DNA of 64,000 nt from the NCBI RefSeq assembly GCF_905171765.1, contig NC_053390.1, positions 505,830,301 through 505,894,300 on the forward strand. Reading direction: 5' to 3'. How positions within the stretch are numbered: the stretch's first letter is position 1; the number at the start of each line of letters is the position of its first letter. The DNA is from Bufo bufo. Taxonomy: Eukaryota; Chordata; Amphibia; Anura; Bufonidae. Under the pieces are notes generated by a model. The model saw nothing but the letters and a program-made list of their open reading frames with translations, searched no databases and was not told the origin of the DNA. Below, piece by piece: positions 44,942 to 53,983 of this stretch. The position numbers and the translations under genes were made by a program.

Positions 44942-46075
44942 TCATGGTGGGATTCTTCCAACTCTTGTCCATTCTGGAGTTAAGTTGAGATGACTCTTAT
45001 CAGCAGGTTTATTAGGAGAGGCAGTCGTAGCTTTGTCTTTATCTTTATCTTTGGTGCCCTCTTGTGGTAGAGTAATGTTCCATTTGGAAAAAGCTTCTGA
45101 TGCTTCTTGAGGAGAAGTTAGGACATGTGACGAGTTTTGGTGTCTCACAATAAGTTTGACAGGAAAACCCCATTTGTAGGGGATATTGTTATCCCTTAGC
45201 GCTTTGGTGTAAATTTGAAATTCCCGTCTCCTGCTTAGTGTCGCTGGGGATAAGTCTGTGAATAGGAGTACATTACTGAATCTCTCAGGAATATCTTTCT
45301 TCTTTTTTTGAGCTTCCCTCATCAGGGAATCTTTCAAGTGGTAAAAATGGATCCTAGCAAGGACGTCCCTGGGAACAGAGGCAGGGAGAGCTTTGGGCTT
45401 AGGAACCCGGTGTACCCGGTCAATGATTAGCTCTGACTCAGGGGTATCAGGAAGATATGATAAAATAAGATCAGAAATAAATTCTTGTAGCTGAGAATCT
45501 GAGACGTTTTCAGGAATATTTCTAAATCTTATGTTGTTTCTTCTGGAGCGGTCTTCCAGATCAGCAATTTTGAGCTTAATGGCTGCTATATCATCCTCAA
45601 CCACGTTGTGATTGTCAACTAGTGAATTGTGTGCTGTGACAAATTCCTCCATTTTTTCTTCTAGATGCGCTGTTCTTTCTCCTATGGCTACTATATCAGC
45701 ATGTATGACCGAGATTGTCTCTTTGAAATCTCCATGAATAGATCTTTTTAAATCTGCCAACATGTCCTGCATTGCATTGACAGTGAGACCAGGATCTATG
45801 CCTGGTGAAGGAGGGTAAGTATCAAGGGGAGGAATAGATGTATGATGTTCACTCACCCTTTTTTGTTTTTTAGGCTCCTGTGAAGCTGAAGGACTGGAGC
45901 TTGCTGAAGAGGGGGTCCCTGAAGAACGCTGGTCGGGTGTCGCTGCTGGAGAGACACGGAGCTCTCCCTCTGTGTGGCGGGAACCGGCGCCATCTTGGAT
46001 CGATCCTGGAGCAGGGTGGAAGAACGCAGTCATTTTCTGTGGCTGCGTTCCCTTCTTCTTCTCCCTCGTCATCAT
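44942..46075 (-). CDS. L1 ORF1: RNA-binding coiled-coil protein
   Basis: A 377-codon open frame starting with two Met codons. The first ~105 residues are low-complexity, Ser/Pro/Lys-rich. A coiled coil follows at about 110-180 (MLADLKRSIHGDFKETISVI, IAAIKLKIADLEDRSRRNN). An RRM-like domain begins NIRFRNIPENV, and a basic C-terminal domain has RDVLARIHFYHLKDSLMREA and FQIYTKALRDNNIPYKWGFP. This is the trimeric L1-type ORF1p layout, not the zinc-knuckle type, and it places the element in the L1 clade proper. There are no lesions. Confidence 0.94.
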   Translation of the reverse strand: MMTREKKKGTQPQKMTAFFHPAPGSIQDGAGSRHTEGELRVSPAATPDQRSSGTPSSASSSPSASQEPKKQKRVSEHHTSIPPLDTYPPSPGIDPGLTVNAMQDMLADLKRSIHGDFKETISVIHADIVAIGERTAHLEEKMEEFVTAHNSLVDNHNVVEDDIAAIKLKIADLEDRSRRNNIRFRNIPENVSDSQLQEFISDLILSYLPDTPESELIIDRVHRVPKPKALPASVPRDVLARIHFYHLKDSLMREAQKKKKDIPERFSNVLLFTDLSPATLSRRREFQIYTKALRDNNIPYKWGFPVKLIVRHQNSSHVLTSPQEASEAFSKWNITLPQEGTKDKDKDKATTASPNKPADKSHLNLTPEWTRVGRIPP

Positions 46076-46228
46076 CAGCCGATCTATGGGGACAAGTACC
46101 GCCGCGAGACAGGTAAGTTTTGAGCCAACTGCTTGCTTTTTATGATCGCTTTATGCCGCTGTATGGGGATCCACGGACGGAGCTCAAGCTCTAAGCGTCC
46201 TCTCCTCCCGGCATCCGGCCACGCCCCC
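46076..46228 (-). promoter_or_regulatory. Putative L1 5' UTR / internal promoter
   Basis: The ~150 bases between the target duplication and ORF1 are moderately GC-rich (GGGGCGTGGCC, GTCTCGCGGCGGTAC). Promoter function is inferred only from position. Confidence 0.4.
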
Positions 46229-46411
46229 ATCATCTTTTTAAACTTTCTGCTCTTTTACTGTCATTATATTGTGTTGGTTTTATTGATATTATTACTTGTA
46301 TCATTATTAGTGTGTTTCAATAAAGATCCCTATACTCAAGAGTGTGCCCCACTTCCATTCTTTATAATACAGGACAGAGTAGGAGGAAAGCAGACTGTCC
46401 TCTATGAGCCC

Positions 46412-47009
46412 CCTTCCCTATGAGTTCTCTTGCTGCCTGGCAGTGGCAGGCAATGCTGCATTAATCTATCCCTTCCAGTTCCCGTACACAACTACAAACC
46501 AACCACATCACACCAACCAATCAATAGAAGGTGACCACCGTCCGGGACTCCATTTCCGGTCAGAAGCGGGCGGGCAGGCAGGCAGGCAGACCTTCAGTCT
46601 GGGGCTGGGGCTGGGCTCGGTGCAGGGTCAGGTCAGAGAATGAATGGGTTTAAGCGGCGCCCGCTCCTGCTGCCTGCAAACACTGGCCAATCAGCAGCTG
46701 CCTCTTTGTGCTGCTGACTTGTGCTGATTGGCCAGTGTGAAAAGAGAACACGCCTGCAGCCTGGCCGGGAGAATCAAGTTCATGCAGTGAGGCAGGTTAA
46801 TACAAGACGCGTGGGGGGAGGGGGGTGGGGCCGCCGATCAAAGACAAGTGCCGCGGGCCCTCTGCGCCTGCGCCACAGTGTGTGTAGAGTACCACTAGTA
46901 CTGGCTAAAATAAGCGGAGGGGGCGGGGCCTTCTCTGCGCTCCAGGCCCCCCTGTGCTACGGGCCCCATAGCAACGGCGTGGTCTGCCTATATTGGCGGT
47001 ACGCCACTG
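46412..47009. other. GC- and CpG-rich right end of the hAT element
   Basis: Contains GGCAGGCAGGCAGGCAG, a hairpin pairing ACACTGGCCAATCAGCA (46679-46695) with TGCTGATTGGCCAGTGT (46722-46738), GACGCGTGGGG and CCGCCGATC. Inverted CCAAT boxes sit in the hairpin arms. It may act as a small CpG island or stray promoter, but no transcript is evident. Confidence 0.4.
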
Positions 47010-47017
47010 CCCCCTTA

Positions 47018-47857
47018 TAATGTGCGCCAGTACGAAAAAAAGCCCTGTTGTATAGCAGTATTAAAAATACCTCCTCTTAGTGACCACAGTAGAGCCAATG
47101 TCCCCGTAGTACCCTCATAATGTGTGCCAATTCCCCCTACTGTGTGCCCCAAAAAATCCTTTTCTTAGGGTACTTCCTGCCGCTATTTCGCCGTGCCGCC
47201 AGACTGCTTCTCCGTCCCCATTGACTATAATGGGGGCGGGGCGGAGCTCCGGTGCAGCACGGCAGTGCACGGCGAGAGGCCGCCGGACTAAAAGTACTGC
47301 ATGTCCGACTTTTTAGTCCGGCGGCCTCTTGCCGTGCACTGCCGTGCTGCGCCAGAGCTCCGCCCCGTCCCCATTATAGTCAATGGGGACGGTGCAGCAG
47401 TCCGGCGGCACGGCGAAATAGCGGCAGGACGGATCCGAAAGGGTCAACAGCCTGTCGGATCCATCCTGCCGCTAGTGTGAAAGTAGCCTAAGTGTCCCAA
47501 GTTGAGCTAAGGTCCCCATAGTGCCCTATAATTTGCACCAGTATAAAATTCTCATTTATAGTGCCCACAGTATGCTCCTCCCCCTGTCCCCATGGTACCT
47601 GACATAATGTGCCAGTATAAAATGCCCATATAGAGTGCCCCAAGTAGATGCCCCATAATGCTCCTCACCCCATAATGTGTGCCAGTATAAAAAGCCCCTA
47701 GAGTGTTCATCCCCACCTCTATAGTGCACATATATTTTGTGCCAGTATAAAATGCCCCAATATAATGCCCCCATAGTGCTCCTCTCCACCCTTCTCCATA
47801 GAGCCACCATGTGTGCCAGTATATAATGCCAATATACTGTATAGGGCTCCTCTGGAT
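47018..47857. other. Satellite-like units with an inserted MITE
   Basis: Units such as ATAATGTG(C/T)GCCAGTATAAAATGCCC and GTGCTCCTC repeat from 47018 and resume after the MITE (47491-47857). They are the complement of the GGCACATTATGGGGGG repeats at 48380-48660 and continue the block at 38770-39114. Confidence 0.6.
47166..47490. mobile_element. Palindromic MITE, 325 bp
   Basis: The two halves pair almost perfectly: CGCCGTGCCGCC, CCCATTGACTATAATGGGG, GGAGCTCCGG, GCACGGCAGTGCACGGC and CCGCCGGACTAAAAAG each have their complement in the other half. The left terminus TAGGGTACTT and right terminus AAGTAGCCTA are inverted ends. The right end carries an additional GTGTGAA. Confidence 0.85.
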
Positions 47858-49339
47858 AGATCATCAGCATCTGATCGGTGAGGGTACGACACCCGGGACC
47901 CCTGCCGATCAGCTGTTTGAGAAGGCAGCAGAGCTGGCAGTAGTGCCGCAGCCTTCTCTCTGTTTACCGCAGGCCCAGTGATCTCACGACTAGTATCACT
48001 GGCCTGGATGTGGCTAAGCCATTGGCGGATCCAGGGGGGGGCAATGGGGAAACTGTAGTGAAACATTCCGGGCCCGGCGGCGGTGGCAGCGGCAGGGAGA
48101 GATGAGCGCTTCCATTGTGATACTAGATGAGCACTCATCTCCATATTCATCTGTATCACTGTCCTCAGGACAGCGATACAGATGAATGGTGCGGAGGAGC
48201 AGGGGAGAGGCGTCTCCCTTGCCCATTCCTCTGATAGGCTACAGGCACATGACATCATCGCGCCGCCTGAGCCGTTCAGAGCGGGACACAGGCCGGAAGA
48301 GGCCTGCATCGCAGTGTCATGAAGGTAAGTATAAGTGTTTATTGTCTTAATTATTTTTAGTACAGTATGGCAAGAAGGGGGGTGGGGCCCTATATACTGG
48401 CACATTATGGGGGGGAGCACTATGGAGAGGGGGGGAAGAAGCACTATGGGGGCATCTAATGGGGGCCCTATATACTGGCACATTATGGGGGGGAGCACTA
48501 TGGAGAGGAGGGGGAAGGAGCACTATGGGGTAATCTAATGGGGGCCCTATATACTGGCACATTATGGGGGGGACCTATGGGGAAGGGGGAAAAGGAGCAC
48601 AAATGGGGGCATTATATGGGGGCATTTAATACTGGCACCCATTTTGGTGCCACTATGTGAAAGGGGGGAGAGAAGCATTACGGGGGCATCTATGTGGGGC
48701 AGTCTATAGGGGCATTTTATACTGCCACATTATGAAGGGCACTATGGGGACGGGTAAGAGCACTATGGGGGCATCTTCTGGGGGCACTATATAGGATGGG
48801 GAGGAGCACTATGGGGGCACTATATAGGAGTATTTTATACTGGCACAAATTATAAGGGCACTATGGGCACATTAGCTCAACTGTGGGCACTAAGTGTTTT
48901 TTGTAGTGGCAAACAGTACGGGTCATTGGATCACATGAGGGCACTCTGAGGACATTGACTGGGGGCACTAAGAGGAGTTTTTACTGCCACACAATGGAGA
49001 ATTTTTTTGTACTGGTGCACATTATAAGGGGGCTTTATTACAATTGGAGGACTATGGGAGCATTATTACTTCTGGGACACAATTACTGTTGGGGGCACTG
49101 TAGGAGCACTATTACTATTAAGTGCACTCTGGCACAGAATTATTACTATTGTTGGGATTTTGGGGAGCACTATTACTGTGGGGGCACCCTGGCACAGTAT
49201 CAGCTTAGCACAGTTATTTTTTGGGGACATTATGGTTATACTATTGGTGTCAGGGGCACTATTTGCTGGGTGCAGTTATTTTTTAGGGCATTGCGTTTCA
49301 ATAATTATTGAAGGGTGCGCTATCTGTGTGTAACTAGTA

Positions 49340-49484
49340 CAGGGATGGCCAACCTGTCTCTCCAGCTGTTGTAAAACTACAATTCCCATCATTCCCTGCT
49401 GTAGGCTGATAGCTGTAGGCTGTCTGGGCATGCTGGGAGTTGTAGTTTTGCAACAGCTGGAGAGCCATAGGTTGGCCATCCCTG
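49340..49484. mobile_element. hAT MITE, CAGGGATGGCCAACC family, 145 bp
   Basis: Inverted ends CAGGGATGGCCAACCT and its near complement, with a perfect 8-bp duplication AACTAGTA (49332-49339 and 49485-49492). The arms include CTCCAGCTGTTG and AAAACTACAA paired with their complements. Confidence 0.93.
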
Positions 49485-49615
49485 AACTAGTATTTTCAGA
49501 GGGTTTATCTGTTTCTACAGTATAGTTTTGGGGGGCACAGCGTCTCAGTATTGGGGGTGCATAATGGGATGTTGAGAAGGTCGGAGGAAAAGTAGGAAAC
49601 TAAGATGTCTGTCTG

Positions 49616-49735
49616 TCTGTTAAACTCTGCAGAGATGAGAGATGGCTGAAAGAAATCATCATGGTGGTCTGGTCTGAATGGAGAAGATGAAGAAAGAGAA
49701 CATCTACATCAAAGGAGACGTCACTGGATGCAAGA
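49616..49735 (+). other. Exon-like module, copy C
   Basis: AAACTCTGCAGAGATGAGAG, TGGCTGAAAGAAATCATCAT and GAGACGTCACTGGATGCAAG followed by AGGTATGG align with the modules at 36771-36890 and 38521-38660. No long open frame. The shared AG/GTATG end looks like a donor site. Confidence 0.4.
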
Positions 49736-50143
49736 GGTATGGGCGCGATATATGGGTGGGGGTGTGTGTGGGTGTGGCTTGAGGGTGGGCGAGGACACAG
49801 GGGCCCCATAATCTCCTATTGCCTGGAGAAGTGCCCCTCCTGAGACCAGGCTCTGGATCCGCCACTGGGCTAAGCTCCATTCAAGTAAACAGAGCTTAGC
49901 CCTGCCCAGGCCAGTGATACTAGTTATGACATCACTGGGCCTGAGGGAAACCGAGAGAAGGCCGCGGCACTCCTGCAGTGCCGCTGCCTGCCTTCTCAAA
50001 CAGCTGATCGGCAAGAGGATAGATCATCAGTTTAAAAGAACTGCAGAACCCCTTTAAAGCAGGAGTGGGTCTAAAACACAGATGAGATGCAAATAATTCC
50101 ATTACATTTTATTTCTGTTTTAGACCTACTCCTGTTTTTGGCT

Positions 50144-50567
50144 TAGGCTACTTTCACACTCGCGTTTGGTGCGGATCAGTCATGGATCTGCACAAACGCA
50201 TCCGTTCAGATAATACAACCGCATGCATCCGTTCAGAACGGATCCGTTTGTATTATCTTTAACATAGCCAAAACTGATCCGTCTTGAACACCATTAAAAG
50301 TAAATGGGGGACGGATCCGTTTTCTATTGTGCCATATTGGATCCGTTTGGCTCAGTTTCGTCAGACGGACACCAAAACGCTGCAAGCAGCCTTTTGGTGT
50401 TTGCCTCCAAAGCGGAATGGAAGTGGAACGGAGCCAAACTGATGCATTCTGAGCGGATCCTTATCCATTCAGAATGCATTAAGGGTAAAACTGTTTTGGA
50501 CTGCTTGTGAGATCCCTGAACGGATCTCACAAACGGAAACCAAAACGCCAGTGTGAAAGTAGCCTTA
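50144..50567. mobile_element. hAT-like MITE, TAGGCTACTTTCACAC type
   Basis: Ends TAGGCTACTTTCACACTCGC and the complement of TAAGGCTACTTTCACACTGG are inverted. The interior repeats CGGATCCGT and GCATCCGTTCAGA words. No clean target octamer. Confidence 0.8.
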
Positions 50568-51028
50568 AAATGACTCAACAAATACTTCTGCCATACAGCC
50601 TTACTGCCACTGCTGCTGCCCCGCCTCCCCACTCTGCCACTTTTGTCACGGTTACTGACACTGCTACTGCTGCCCCCACCGTCCCTACTCTGTCATGGGG
50701 CCACTATTATCACGGTTACTGCTGCCGCCACCGTCCCCGCTCTGTCATGGGGTCACTACTGTCATGGTTACTGCCACTGTTGCTGCCACCATCCCCACTC
50801 TGTCATGGGGCCGCTACTGACGCGCCTGCTGCTGCTGTCACTGTCCCCACTGTCTGTCATGGGGCCACTATTTGAATCTTGGGGCACTGCACAGTTAAGT
50901 CCATGACAATAAATTAGACCTGATGCTTTTATTGACCTGTAATACTGAGGCACAGTAATTCCACAGATAACAGAAGGACACAGTTATGTAGACAGTGATA
51001 AATTTCAACTGCCTGTTATACTGACAGC
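50568..51028. repeat. Minisatellite (TGTCATGGGG...) and short flank
   Basis: 50640-50870 holds about four units of ~55-65 bases with CTGTCATGGGGCCACTA, (T)CACGGTTACTG and GCTGCCACCGTCCCC. Apparent ORFs here are repeat translations. The remainder is unassigned. Confidence 0.75.
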
Positions 51029-51324
51029 CAGGGGCTTAGCTAAAGGGGGTGCAGAGGTAGCAGTCGCTACCGGGCCCAGCCTGAGGGGGCCCAAAGACCC
51101 TTGTGGTGCATAAGAAGACATCAGTATTATGGAAAGTGCATGTTGGTCAAGTTACACCTCTGTCTGGAGGCAAGGAGTTAGGTCAAGGTATTTGGCATGG
51201 GGGGGGGGGGGGGTTAATTTTTGCCTCAGGCAGCACAAAGGCCCCTGGCCACAAAGCACTGAGGGAAGGGGGGCCTAAGCTGAACTCTTGCATCAGGGCC
51301 CATGAGCCTTTAGCCATGCCCCTG
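51029..51324. mobile_element. hAT MITE, CAGGGGCGTAGCTAA family, copy 2
   Basis: Same family as 38226-38507. The ends CAGGGGCTTAGCTAA and TTTAGCCATGCCCCTG have diverged slightly, but the 8-bp duplication CTGACAGC (51021-51028, 51325-51332) is perfect. It contains a G-run of 17 at 51199-51215. Confidence 0.92.
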
Positions 51325-51559
51325 CTGACAGCACAGTACCTACAGAATGGATTAACTATGAATGTGGGTGCACTAGAACGTAATGCACACAGTGATACCA
51401 TCTCCCTGTATTGTCTCTGTAGTTTAAGTTCCAAGCCTTTACCACAAAGTGGGATGAATATGATTAGGCAGAGTGGCCTGGGTATAACATATTTATTTTG
51501 ATTCATGACAAATTAATTCGGGACAAATTGAATTTCTTGAAGAACTTCAGAAGCTCTCA

Positions 51560-52150
51560 TCCATCTACATTCTCTACCATCCTCAGGATAGTTATACAGT
51601 TGGATGCTGCAGTGGGGCAGGGGAGAGGCGTCTCCCTTACCTGTTCCTCTGATAGGCTGCAGCACAAGGCCTGAAGCCTACCTGAGCCGGGAAGTGTACA
51701 GCGCCGGGACACAGGCCGGAAGAGGTCTGCATCACATCGCTGCCAGTCGCATGGAGGTAAGTATTAGTGTTTTTCTTTTTTTTATTTGGCAGAATGCTGT
51801 TGGGCACACTATAGGGGCACTATATAGGGGTATTTTTTTACTGGCACATTATAGGGGGCATTATAGAGAAGGGGAGCACAGAAGAATTATGAGGGCATCT
51901 ACTGGGGACACTAAGAAGGGGTATTTTATACTGGTACACTATGGGGGACACTATGAGGGCATCTACTGGGAACACTATCGGGGCATTTTTTACTGGCACA
52001 CATTATTGGGGGTACTATGGGTAAGAGGGAAAGAGGAGCACTATGGGGCATCTACTGCCATCCCTATGTAGGGGCATTTAAAGTGGCACACATTATGAGG
52101 GACACTATGTGAGCATCTATGGGGCACTATATAGGGGCATTTTATACTGA
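51560..52150 (+). repeat. GGGGGCACTAT-type element fragment
   Basis: 51681-51770 (CGGGACACAGGCCGGAAGAG, then ATGGAGGTAAGTATTAGTG) matches 48268-48335, and 51800-52150 has the same GGCACATTATAGGGGGC units as 48370-48860. It is a partial copy of the 48020-49867 family with no visible ends. Confidence 0.65.
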
Positions 52151-52777
52151 ACTGTGGAATAATGATTATCTAAATTGCCGGTCTTCATAAATGTTCCCCT
52201 AGGTATGTATTCCCATGGCTGCTAATGATATGTAAAATGCCTGCCTATCTCTAGGTAATGTTTGGTGCATCTTTTACTTCCATGCGCCAGAAAAGGGAAA
52301 TCTACTCCAGTCAAGAGCTAGATTAAATTTCAGGTATAATTTACATCAGTTTTCTAACATAATAATAGTAAATGTGTCTGCCTATGGTGACTCCACCCCT
52401 TTCAGTAAGCTCCACACTTTTTTGGGGGAGTGTGGAGAGTGGCAAAAAGCACACTTTTCTTTATTTTTTTAGCAAAATGCCCTTTGTGCCAAATTTAGCT
52501 ATTTTTTAATGCCAAAAACCTGGCATAAAGACTTGATAAATGACTCCCATTATGCGTAATCATTTTCCATGAAAACCAGAAGGAAATTCAGACTTTGTTT
52601 ATCTAGTCTCAAAAAAAGTTACAAACTCCTTTTTTACAGCAGACAGACAGGGAGAGCCAGTGGCTTCTTATCAGCTGACAAGTTCGACATTTCTTTTTAG
52701 AAATTGACATCTTCCATACATAGAACAGGCACACATGGTTATTTTAGATTATGGCATCCAGTAGAGGGGTACTTATA
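52151..52777. other. Non-coding, nothing recognised
   Basis: AT-rich DNA without long frames or clear repeats. Confidence 0.4.
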
Positions 52778-53142
52778 CAGGTGAAACTCGAAAAATTAGA
52801 ACATCGTGCAAAGTTCATTTATTTCAGTAATGCAACTTAATAGGTGAAACTAATATATGAGATAGACTCATTACATGCAAAGAGAGATATTTCAAGCCTT
52901 TATTTGTTATAATTTGGATGATTATGGCTTATAGCTTATGAAAACCCCAAAGTCTCAATCTCAGGTCCCCTTTGCTCAGGGGGTATGGATTAATTGGCTC
53001 ACTAGAGTGTGACACTTTGAGCCTAGAATATTGAACCTTTCCACAATATTCTAATTTTAAGCTGCATTAATGCAATTGCTTTTAATTTGCATTACTGAAA
53101 TAAATGGACCTTTGCATATTCTAATTTTTTGAGTTTCACCTG
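52778..53142. mobile_element. Non-autonomous Tc1/mariner element
   Basis: Ends CAGGTGAAACTCGAAAAATT and the complement of CAGGTGAAACTCAAAAAATT are inverted and flanked by TA (52776-52777, 53143-53144). A TTTATTTCAGTAATGCAA block also pairs between arms. 365 bp, no coding. Confidence 0.92.
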
Positions 53143-53203
53143 TAGGTCTTCCTTGTGCTGTCTGATTTATAACTTCAGAAGGTATGCAGGTCTACTACTA
53201 CTT

Positions 53204-53630
53204 AAAGGGAGTCTGTCACCAAAATGTTACCTTCTGTGCTGCTTACATAACGCTGTGGCACAAATTAACATGATTTAAATGGTACCTTTGTTCTTTTCTT
53301 CTGCTGTTCATAAACGTGGTTTTAATGATATGCAAATGAGAGTTCGCAAGTGCCCAGGGGCGGCGTTTGGGCAGTAAGTGCCCAGGCACCTCTGCTTTCT
53401 GAGTGCCTAACTCCTCCCTAACCCCTCGTCTGGCCCACCCTGTAAACCCTGCGTCATCCTGTTGAGTGGTAAGAAGCTGTGCTTGTGTGCATTGTTATGA
53501 ACACTGTGGGCATCGTCATCATTCACAGCAGTGCGCATGTGCCAGCTAACGGCATTCTACTAAAGATAGCTAGCGCCGGGCCCGGCTGTGAACTGCGCAC
53601 AAGTGGGATTTTAGTGACAGACTCCCTTTT
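53204..53630. mobile_element. MITE with AAAGGGAGTCTGTCACC ends
   Basis: AAAGGGAGTCTGTCACC at the left pairs with AGTGACAGACTCCCTTTT at the right. The left end abuts TTAA, and the right side lacks it. The interior has TGCGCACAAGTG and CCCAGGGGCGGCG but no frame. Confidence 0.75.
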
Positions 53631-53983
53631 GTAGCATTCTGAATTAGTAGTATTATTCTTTTGCATACTAGCAAATACATATTCCATAATTCAATATCAT
53701 TTGTGCCTATGTAGTCAAACCTAGTAAATCTATATTTTAAATAAATACCTGTAGTTTGTCCATTTAGAAATACTCAACTATGCAAAGTGCATTTCAATGC
53801 TGAGGCCTTGCAATATGCTTTTCCATTATGCATTTGAAAATTCATTGGAATTTTCTAGTCATGGTCCTCCAGTTAGAAATGGCAGATTGCTGTAAAACTT
53901 GGCATGTGGTTATGTTTCAGGCAGATATTTAAATGATTACAGGTGTGGTCTGATTAGATATTGGGTTTTTCCACAAGAGGGTG

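Larger units (their letters stand above)
40378..46228 (-). mobile_element. Full-length L1-clade LINE with both ORFs open
   Basis: The minus-strand order is a GC-rich start (GGGGGCGTGGCCGGATGCCG), a ~150-base 5' leader, ORF1 (377 codons), a 476-bp spacer, ORF2 (1266 codons), a ~285-base 3' UTR and an A-rich tail (AATAAAAATTATTGTTCAAA). ATCATCTTTTT is duplicated at 40367-40377 and 46229-46239. On the nicked strand this reads as AAAAAGATGAT, so cleavage lies at a TTTT/A-like site, as L1 endonuclease prefers. Neither ORF has a stop or frameshift. This is the element in the window most likely to be, or recently to have been, active. Confidence 0.95.
39765..46370. other. Unidentified retroposon-like block split by the L1
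   Basis: 39765-40366 and 46240-46370 together resemble a single inserted unit. The left part begins near AAGAAGGGGTCTTTCTTGTA...CCGAAACGCG, and the right part has a TGTTTCAATAAAGATCCCTA motif like a LINE/SINE 3' end with a poly(A) signal. The boundaries with the surrounding hAT are not exact and I saw no clear target duplication. A non-LTR retroposon of unknown family is the best guess. Confidence 0.35.
39115..47009. mobile_element. hAT-type non-autonomous element hosting an L1-bearing block
   Basis: The left end CAGGGGCGTACATAGAAATC and the right end GCGGTACGCCACTG are inverted-type ends flanked by a perfect 8-bp duplication CCCCCTTA (39107-39114 and 47010-47017). The left part has GGGGGCTCATAGAGGAC and CAGGACAGTGTGCTTTCC tandem units, and the right part is a GC-rich tail (46412-47009). 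The duplication is exact in spite of 7.9 kb between its copies, which proves the intervening LINE and flanking block were inserted later. No hAT transposase is present. Confidence 0.88.
48020..49867 (+). mobile_element. hAT-type non-autonomous element, 1848 bp
   Basis: Ends CATTGGCGGATCCAG and CTGGATCCGCCACTG with a perfect 8-bp duplication GGCTAAGC (48012-48019 and 49868-49875). The interior is GGGGGCACTAT-type units with 'ACTGGCACATTATGGGGGGG' variants (48370-49260), a nested 145-bp MITE and an exon-like module. There is no transposase. A related block without clear ends lies at 51560-52150, and an inverted one at 38520-39114/47018-47857. Confidence 0.9.
47858..50059. mobile_element. Palindromic AAAGGGGTTCT element split by a hAT insertion
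   Basis: The left arm (47858-48019) and right arm (49868-50059) are inverted repeats: GATAGATCATCAG, GCCGATCAGCTGTTTGAGAA, GGCCCAGTGAT and CTAGTATCACTGGCC occur in both, in opposite orientation. The insert at 48020-49867 lies at its centre. A single arm of the same family is at 30833-31030. Confidence 0.78.

Noticed and set aside
47719..48498. 259-codon minus-strand frame
   Set aside because: Runs across the junction between satellite units, a palindromic arm and a hAT insertion end, so it cannot be an old gene; repeated PPIMCQYIGP comes from the repeat.
50507..50906. Ala/Thr- and Leu-rich frames
   Set aside because: Minisatellite translations.
51103..51501. 132-codon frame across the MITE at 51029-51324
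   Set aside because: It spans a MITE boundary and a G-run; its antisense partner is equally open, typical of chance.
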